Position numbers and translations under genes: made by a program. Below the pieces are notes generated by a model, which worked only from the letters and a program-made list of their open reading frames with translations, was not told the origin of the DNA and did not search any database. A DNA stretch of 47,093 bases from contig VHBC01000015.1 in NCBI GenBank assembly GCA_016872115.1, positions 1 through 47,093 on the forward strand, written 5' to 3'. Of the stretch, positions 42,717-47,093 are shown in pieces (within the stretch, counting starts at the first letter, position 1; every line of letters begins with the position of its first letter). This stretch comes from Sphingomonadales bacterium. Lineage in GTDB: Bacteria > Bacteroidota > Bacteroidia > Flavobacteriales_D > Crocinitomicaceae.

Positions 42717-43103
42717 TTAACGCTTGGAGAACTGGAATTTTTTTCTTGCTTTAGGTTGACCTGGTTTTTTACGCTCAACCATACGTGGGTCGCGGGTCAT
42801 GAGACCTTCGACTTTCAACATTGGTTTGTAATCTGCAGAAACTTCTACAAGTGCGCGTGAGATACCTAAACGAACTGCTTCGGCCTGACCGTTGATACCG
42901 CCACCAACTACGTTTACTTTGACGTCGTACTTACCTTCTGTACCGGTGAGGGCAAAAGGTTGGTGAATTTTGGCTTGAAGAAAGTCAATTGGAAAAAATT
43001 CGTTCATCTCTCTTTTGTTGATAGAGATTTTACCTTTTCCTTTGGTTAAATAAACGCGTGCTACCGCTGTTTTTCTTCTTCCTAATGCATTAATGACTTC
43101 CAT
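42717..43103 (-). CDS. rpsI: 30S ribosomal protein S9
   Basis: A 128-residue ribosomal protein with [21 protein letters not shown] at the start, [20 protein letters not shown] (about 65-84), and the invariant basic C-terminus [13 protein letters not shown] that reaches the P-site tRNA. It follows rplM by 5 bp, the standard bacterial pair. Confidence 0.98.
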   Translation of the reverse strand: MEVINALGRRKTAVARVYLTKGKGKISINKREMNEFFPIDFLQAKIHQPFALTGTEGKYDVKVNVVGGGINGQAEAVRLGISRALVEVSADYKPMLKVEGLMTRDPRMVERKKPGQPKARKKFQFSKR

Positions 43104-43108
43104 AGTTT

Positions 43109-43564
43109 TTATTTGAGGGTATCAAGATTCAATGATTGTGGTTGTTGTGCTTCGTGGTTGTGTGCAGCACCTTTGTACACTTTAAGATTAGTGTAGAGTT
43201 TGCGTCCAAGCGCATTTTTTGGAAGCATCCCTTTGATCGCTTTTTCGATGAGGCGCTCTGGGTGATTTTTAAGCATGTCTTCTGCAGAAGTAAAACGCTG
43301 ACCACCCGGGTATCCAGAGAAACGAACGTATTCTTTGTCTTGAAGCTTGGTACCAGAAAAGGCGATTTTCTCGGCGTTGACGACAATAACGTTGTCACCA
43401 CAGTCGGCATGTGGGGTGTAACATGTTTTGTATTTTCCACGGATGACTTTGGCAACTTTACTGGCCAAACGACCTACGGTTTGCCCTTCTGCGTCGACAA
43501 CATACCACTTTTTATCGGCAGTTTCGGTATTACCAGCTATCGTTCTGTAACTTAATGTGTTCAC
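43109..43564 (-). CDS. rplM: 50S ribosomal protein L13
   Basis: A 151-residue protein with [20 protein letters not shown] (about 19-38), [19 protein letters not shown] (about 50-68), [10 protein letters not shown] and [15 protein letters not shown], all conserved in L13. It is the first gene of the rplM-rpsI-rpsB-tsf transcript and has a near-consensus promoter and a perfect 14-bp palindrome in its leader. Confidence 0.98.
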   Translation of the reverse strand: MNTLSYRTIAGNTETADKKWYVVDAEGQTVGRLASKVAKVIRGKYKTCYTPHADCGDNVIVVNAEKIAFSGTKLQDKEYVRFSGYPGGQRFTSAEDMLKNHPERLIEKAIKGMLPKNALGRKLYTNLKVYKGAAHNHEAQQPQSLNLDTLK

Positions 43565-43595
43565 GGTTCTTTCTGTTAAATAAAAAACTTAATTT

Positions 43596-43609
43596 CCCTA
43601 AATTTAGGG
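43596..43609. repeat. Perfect 14-bp palindrome at the rplM transcription start
   Basis: CCCTAAATTTAGGG is exactly self-complementary. It lies directly downstream of the -7 box at 43613-43620, so it covers the predicted start of the rplM mRNA. It could be an operator or form a 5'-terminal hairpin (5-bp stem with AATT loop). Confidence 0.6.
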
Positions 43610-43612
43610 GTG

Positions 43613-43643
43613 CAAAGATACAACTATTGTATTTATTTACAAA
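43613..43643 (-). promoter_or_regulatory. Promoter of the rplM-rpsI-rpsB-tsf unit
   Basis: Minus-strand TTTG at 43640-43643 and TATCTTTG at 43613-43620 with exactly 19 nt between, the best promoter match in the window. The leader to the rplM ATG is about 40 nt. Confidence 0.75.
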
Positions 43644-43665
43644 TCAAAAGCAGAAAAAATCAAGA

Positions 43666-44439
43666 TTATTTTGCTTTAAATGCAGAAATTGCCGCTTTTG
43701 TAAAATCGCTGAGTACCAAACGGCCGCTAATTGCTGCTCTGTCCAATAAGAGTTGGTCCCAGTGCTCGGTGCCATCCCAAAAGATTTGTTTGAGTGCCTG
43801 CATGGCTTCAGGGTTTGATGCAGCGAGTTGGGTGCTTAGTTTTTGAATGGCGGCATCCATTTGGCTTTCGTCGGAGAAGATTTCTGTGTAGAGCCCTTTA
43901 TCTTTAGCCCATTGGGCGCTGCGCCATTCGGTGGCGTTGATTGCGAGTTCGCTCATGGCTGAACGACCTATTTTGCGCTCAACGACTGGCCCGACAACAA
44001 ATGGCCCAATGCCAACTGCTAATTCGGATAGTTTGACTTCTGCTCGTTCGGTGGCAAAGCAATAATCTGTGGCCGATGCCAAACCCACGCCGCCCCCCAC
44101 GGCGCGTCCTTGAACGCGTCCGATGATTAGTTTAGGCGCTTTTCGGCAAGCGTTAATCACTTTAGCAAAGCCAGAGAAAAATGCCAAGCCTGTTTGGAGG
44201 TCTTCAATAGCAATGAGTTCGTCAAAACTAGCGCCGGCGCAAAATGCTTTGTTTCCTTGGGATTGCAAGACAAGCACCTTGCAGCGGTCGTCTTGTGCTA
44301 TTTCTGTAATGGTATCAGCTAATGTTTGCAATATGTGACCAGGCAAGGAATTACTCATTGGATGCCCAAAAGTAACTAGGCCGATTCCTTGGGTAGTAAT
44401 TTCGGCTACTACAAAGCCGTTTTGTGTATTTTGATCCAT
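43666..44439 (-). CDS. Enoyl-CoA hydratase/isomerase-family protein
   Basis: A 257-residue crotonase-fold enzyme that adds water to an enoyl-CoA or a similar substrate. Oxyanion-hole segments are NKAFCAGASFDEL (about 62-74) and IGRVQGRAVGGGVGLASA (about 106-123); a conserved Glu lies in VKLSELAVGIGPFVVGPV (about 137-154), matching methylglutaconyl-CoA hydratase-like proteins of Flavobacteriales as I recall them. Exact substrate is not decidable. It follows the coiled-coil gene by 2 bp on the same transcript. Nothing else of fatty-acid or leucine breakdown is nearby. Confidence 0.87.
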   Translation of the reverse strand: MDQNTQNGFVVAEITTQGIGLVTFGHPMSNSLPGHILQTLADTITEIAQDDRCKVLVLQSQGNKAFCAGASFDELIAIEDLQTGLAFFSGFAKVINACRKAPKLIIGRVQGRAVGGGVGLASATDYCFATERAEVKLSELAVGIGPFVVGPVVERKIGRSAMSELAINATEWRSAQWAKDKGLYTEIFSDESQMDAAIQKLSTQLAASNPEAMQALKQIFWDGTEHWDQLLLDRAAISGRLVLSDFTKAAISAFKAK

Positions 44440-44441
44440 TT

Positions 44442-45398
44442 TTATTTGAGCGTAAAACTGTCAGTGCCGATGAGTTGCCCTTCGCAGTAAATGCGCACTT
44501 TGTAAGTGCCTTTGGTGGCGGCCTCGCCTTTCAGCTCGTAGTATATTGTTAAATCTAATGCTTGGTTTTGGTAATCGACGTCTTTGCGCTGCGAATAAGG
44601 TGTACTGCCGCTTTCAGTTTCCGTTACAAAGTTGCTACTGCCTTGCAGCACTTCTCCGGATGGTGCGGTAATTTGCATATATACAGTTTTGCGACCTGCA
44701 CTTGTGAGGACGTTTTCCGAAAGCGTGAAGCTACTGCGGAACTGAACCGCATTTTTGGCACGATTGGTAACCTCCATGGTGTTGTTAAGCCGTTGTTTGA
44801 GTGCTTCGGATTGCAAACCGTAGGCCTGTAATTTACTTCCTTTTTTGACTTGCTGCTGAGATTCTTCGGCCTGACGGCGGTAGTTGTCACGTTCGGTGGT
44901 GGTGGTAGATAAACGCACATTGGTTTCTTCTAAGCGCGTTCCGAGGTCAATGTTGAGCGTATTGAGCGAGTCTATGGTGCGTGCATAACTGCGCATGATC
45001 GAACGCAAAGTTTCGTTTTCTCTGCGGGCTCTTACGAGGTCTCTAGCGGTGATATTGGCGCGATCGAGTTTTTTTAGTAACTGGGTGATTTGTGCTTTTT
45101 GCGCATTGAGGCTGTCGGCTTTGGTGGCGTCTTTCTCGATGAGCTTGTTGTAGTCTCGAAGCATTTGGTTGAGGTTCTGCTTGAGGTCTTGTTTCATGCT
45201 GCCAGTGTAGCCGGATAGCGCGTCTTCCATGTCGGCCATGTCGGCAAGTAGCGCGGTGTTTTTGTTATTGCAGGTATTCAATGCTGCACGCTGTCTAGAC
45301 CAAGCAAGCGTCAGCCAGGCTAATCCTGCAAGCAGAATGAAAATAAAAACGAAATAAAATCGATTGGATTTAGGTTGGTTTTGTTCTGGCGTTTCCAT
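44442..45398 (-). CDS. Membrane-anchored coiled-coil protein of unknown function
   Basis: A 318-residue protein. One membrane helix near the N-terminus (about 14-30, FYFVFIFILLAGLAWLTLAW) is followed by a long coiled coil (about 40-200, many Leu, Glu, Arg, Thr heptads such as LIEKDATKADSLNAQKAQ) and a C-terminal beta-rich domain (about 210-318: GRKTVYMQITAPSGEVLQG, then ALDLTIYYELKGE and GTYKVRIYCEGQLIG). The topology suggests an inner-membrane anchor with a periplasmic stalk and head. No named family is recognisable. An inverted repeat overlaps its predicted promoter. Confidence 0.78.
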   Translation of the reverse strand: METPEQNQPKSNRFYFVFIFILLAGLAWLTLAWSRQRAALNTCNNKNTALLADMADMEDALSGYTGSMKQDLKQNLNQMLRDYNKLIEKDATKADSLNAQKAQITQLLKKLDRANITARDLVRARRENETLRSIMRSYARTIDSLNTLNIDLGTRLEETNVRLSTTTTERDNYRRQAEESQQQVKKGSKLQAYGLQSEALKQRLNNTMEVTNRAKNAVQFRSSFTLSENVLTSAGRKTVYMQITAPSGEVLQGSSNFVTETESGSTPYSQRKDVDYQNQALDLTIYYELKGEAATKGTYKVRIYCEGQLIGTDSFTLK

Positions 45399-45403
45399 GT
45401 TAT

Positions 45404-45424
45404 TTGATTAGTTAATCAAAATTA
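45404..45424 (-). promoter_or_regulatory. -7 box overlapping an inverted repeat, upstream of the coiled-coil gene
   Basis: Minus-strand TAATTTTG at 45417-45424 fits TAnnTTTG. The inverted repeat TTGATTA-GT-TAATCAA at 45404-45419 overlaps its downstream end and the predicted start site, a place where a dimeric repressor would act. The ATG is at 45398. The -33 box is unclear. Confidence 0.45.
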
Positions 45425-45457
45425 CAAAACAAATGCTTTGATAGTTTCTTTTGGACT

Positions 45458-46879
45458 TTATTGATGGATTTGCCAGCAGATTTCTTTTGTAAACCGTAAA
45501 AGGCTGTCTGCGCCTACTGCGGTGAAACGCGCATCGCTACTTGCTGGGTAGGCCCCGCCGTGGTGCATGGCTTTTACAACACTTACACCGGTTGGCACAC
45601 CATTTAGAATGACACGCCCCACTTTTTCATCAATAAATTGGTTGAGAAGTGGAGGTAACGTATGTGTATCGTTTTGAAATAAACTAAAGGTCAATTGACC
45701 ACCAAGTTGCCCGAGTATGGTTTGCAAATCTTCTATATTTTGGAAGGAACTCAGTAAGGTAAACGGACCAAAAACCTCTTCTTGCAGTGTGGTTTCATTG
45801 GCGAGCAGTTGAATAGAGGCTTGCGCTATGCACCAACGGCCTTCGATTCCGTTTATTGCCGCGCTAGAATGAATGGCTTCAATTCCTTTGATTTTAAGCA
45901 CTTCGCGTTTTCTGGCTTCATATTTTTGAAAGATATCCGGATGCAACATCGGGTAACTTTTTTGCTGTGCGAGTGCTTGTAGGAATGTTTCTTTAAATAA
46001 ATGCAGATGGCAATCATGAACTAAAATAAGCCCCGGTTTTGTACAAAATTGCCCAGCATCTGTGCAGACGGAGGCGGCTAATTTTTGGGCGGCTTCTTGT
46101 ACTTGTGCTTTACGCAGATCGGCATTGAGCAACACCGGATTAAGACTCCCCATTTCGGCAAACACGGGAATTGGAGCTGGCCTTGCAGCGGCTAAATCCA
46201 TTAATGCGCGCCCGCCTCTGATACTGCCGGTAAAACCGATTGCCTTGATTTTCGGATGCTGCGCAAATGTGCTAGCCCAATGATAAGAATGGTCAATGAC
46301 ATGACTGAATACGCCAGTTGGTATAGAATGGGCTTGAAGCGCGCGCTCAACGCAAGTTGCAACCGCGATACTCGTGCCAACATGCATGGGGTGCGCCTTG
46401 AGCACTACACAGCAGCCTGCGGCTAATGCGGCAACGCTATCTCCGCCAATTGTCGAGTATGCCAAAGGGAAATTAGAGGAACCGAGTACCAATACAGTTC
46501 CAATCGGCAGCTTTTTTTTGAGCAGTTTTTTTTGCTCATCGGGCAACACATCTTCCGTTTGCCATAACATTGATTCGATACGCTCAGCAAAGTGTTCTAA
46601 CGTATAAACAGTTCGTTGGAATTCAATTTCAAAACGGGAAGCAGATAAACCACTTTCTGTCAGGTATTGATCCCGAATAAGCTCCTTATCTTCGTTCAGG
46701 TTCAAAATAATGGTCCGGAGTAATTGGGCACGCTGTTGAGCAGTGCACGAACCAAAAAGGGCTTGTACTTCATCAATTTGGGCTTCCCAATCTGATAAAA
46801 AGGTAGGCGGTGTAGGGAAATACAGGGTTGTATTCCAGGTATTGTTTACGGCATGAAAGGTCCTGAAACCTTTTGACAT
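45458..46879 (-). CDS. NAD(P)-dependent aldehyde dehydrogenase, ketoglutarate-semialdehyde type
   Basis: A 473-residue aldehyde dehydrogenase superfamily enzyme, somewhat short. Landmarks: GSSNFPLAYSTIGGDSVAAL (Asn136 among the substrate-stabilising residues), FTGSIRGGRAL (cofactor binding, about 216-226), catalytic base Glu242 in FAEMGSLNPV and nucleophile Cys279 in DAGQFCTKPG. These loops resemble alpha-ketoglutaric semialdehyde dehydrogenases used in hydroxyproline or sugar-acid breakdown, but the substrate is not decidable. Its ATG lies one base after the purS stop, placing it in a purine-gene transcript, which is odd functionally. Confidence 0.88.
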   Translation of the reverse strand: MSKGFRTFHAVNNTWNTTLYFPTPPTFLSDWEAQIDEVQALFGSCTAQQRAQLLRTIILNLNEDKELIRDQYLTESGLSASRFEIEFQRTVYTLEHFAERIESMLWQTEDVLPDEQKKLLKKKLPIGTVLVLGSSNFPLAYSTIGGDSVAALAAGCCVVLKAHPMHVGTSIAVATCVERALQAHSIPTGVFSHVIDHSYHWASTFAQHPKIKAIGFTGSIRGGRALMDLAAARPAPIPVFAEMGSLNPVLLNADLRKAQVQEAAQKLAASVCTDAGQFCTKPGLILVHDCHLHLFKETFLQALAQQKSYPMLHPDIFQKYEARKREVLKIKGIEAIHSSAAINGIEGRWCIAQASIQLLANETTLQEEVFGPFTLLSSFQNIEDLQTILGQLGGQLTFSLFQNDTHTLPPLLNQFIDEKVGRVILNGVPTGVSVVKAMHHGGAYPASSDARFTAVGADSLLRFTKEICWQIHQ

Positions 46880-46880
46880 T

Positions 46881-47093
46881 TTATGCTTCTGAGAGCTCGA
46901 AACGATAGCTTTCCATAATTTGGTTGGCTAACATTTTTTTGCAAGCGGTATCTACTTTTTGCTCTGCTTCAGCCTTGCTAGCCGCTTGTACAAACAAACG
47001 AATGTGTTTGCCTATGCGTACCCCGTCGATTTCGGCGAGCCCGATGTTTTTCATGGAGTTGGTAACGGCTTTGCCTTGTGGATCAAGTAGCGC
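46881..47093 (-). CDS. purS: FGAM synthase subunit PurS, 5'-truncated by the window edge
   Basis: The visible 70 residues run from the right edge to the stop at 46881-46883. They read ALLDPQGKAVTNSMKNIG, then VRIGKHIRLFVQA and ACKKMLANQIMES, the PurS pattern (LDPQGKAV, VRVGK, KLLANP-like). PurS is about 80-85 residues, so only the first dozen or so are missing. With free-standing purQ at 19.9 kb it indicates a PurS-PurQ-PurL complex. Confidence 0.92.
   Translation of the reverse strand, partial: ALLDPQGKAVTNSMKNIGLAEIDGVRIGKHIRLFVQAASKAEAEQKVDTACKKMLANQIMESYRFELSEA

Noticed and set aside
1..47093. CRISPR array, prophage, restriction or toxin-antitoxin defence locus
   Set aside because: No regularly spaced repeats, phage structural genes, methylase/nuclease motifs or toxin-antitoxin pairs were seen on either strand.

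Overview
This window reads as a chromosomal segment of a Bacteroidota bacterium, most likely of the Flavobacteriales. The evidence is gldF and gldG, DUF5686, DUF6427 and DUF4340 proteins, a PafA-type phosphatase, an RprY-like regulator, a ruvB-queG pair, and repeated Bacteroidota-type promoter boxes (TAnnTTTG, sometimes with TTG/TTTG 19-23 nt upstream). Almost all of it is densely packed housekeeping sequence with many 4-bp stop/start overlaps. Species cannot be named from the sequence alone.

Layout. 1-2.1 kb (minus): 3'-truncated rny, zapA and a small coiled-coil gene. 2.2-6.0 kb: an M23 peptidase, tsaB, and two divergent OmpR-type response regulators with no histidine kinase beside them. 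6.1-8.0 kb: a secreted von Willebrand D protein with a Pro/Thr-rich tail, a bidirectional terminator and a tiny SprB-repeat-like secreted fragment. 8.0-12.4 kb (plus): PafA-like phosphatase, class III aminotransferase, metF and a secreted unknown. 12.4-14.7 kb (minus): kynurenine 3-monooxygenase coupled to a beta-barrel-like protein. 14.7-21.6 kb (minus): a seven-gene run DUF6427-purQ-purD-CNNM-HAD-ruvB-queG. 21.8-22.8 kb (plus): a DksA/TraR-like gene and lspA. 22.8-28.1 kb (minus): coaX, outer-membrane protein, lptC, small membrane protein, DUF5686.

28.2-29.0 kb is the only accessory-looking stretch. It holds tRNA-Phe(GAA) with its own promoter and terminator, a decayed IS3-family transposase and two very short ORFs. 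29.0-32.6 kb (minus) holds gldF-gldG-DUF4340. Then come a cold-shock protein, an ABM monooxygenase and a SAM hydrolase. 34.1-39.6 kb (plus) holds phoH, purC, panB and a BtuF/BtuC/BtuD-like uptake transporter. 39.6-43.6 kb (minus) holds rplM-rpsI-rpsB-tsf and, after a terminator, pyrH-frr. The right end carries an enoyl-CoA hydratase, a coiled-coil membrane protein, an aldehyde dehydrogenase and the end of purS.

How the genes connect. purS, purQ, purD and purC belong to purine synthesis; separate purS and purQ imply a three-subunit FGAM synthase. queG is a cobalamin enzyme, so the BtuFCD-like importer may supply its cofactor, which is an inference. panB and coaX both feed coenzyme A synthesis. 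lptC, lspA, DUF5686 and several beta-barrel-like proteins serve the envelope.

I found no convincing undescribed multi-gene system. The items most worth checking are the scar beside tRNA-Phe, promoter boxes that abut start codons, symmetric sites at the rplM and 45.4-kb promoters, the orphan regulator pair, the VWD protein and the truncated SprB-like gene.
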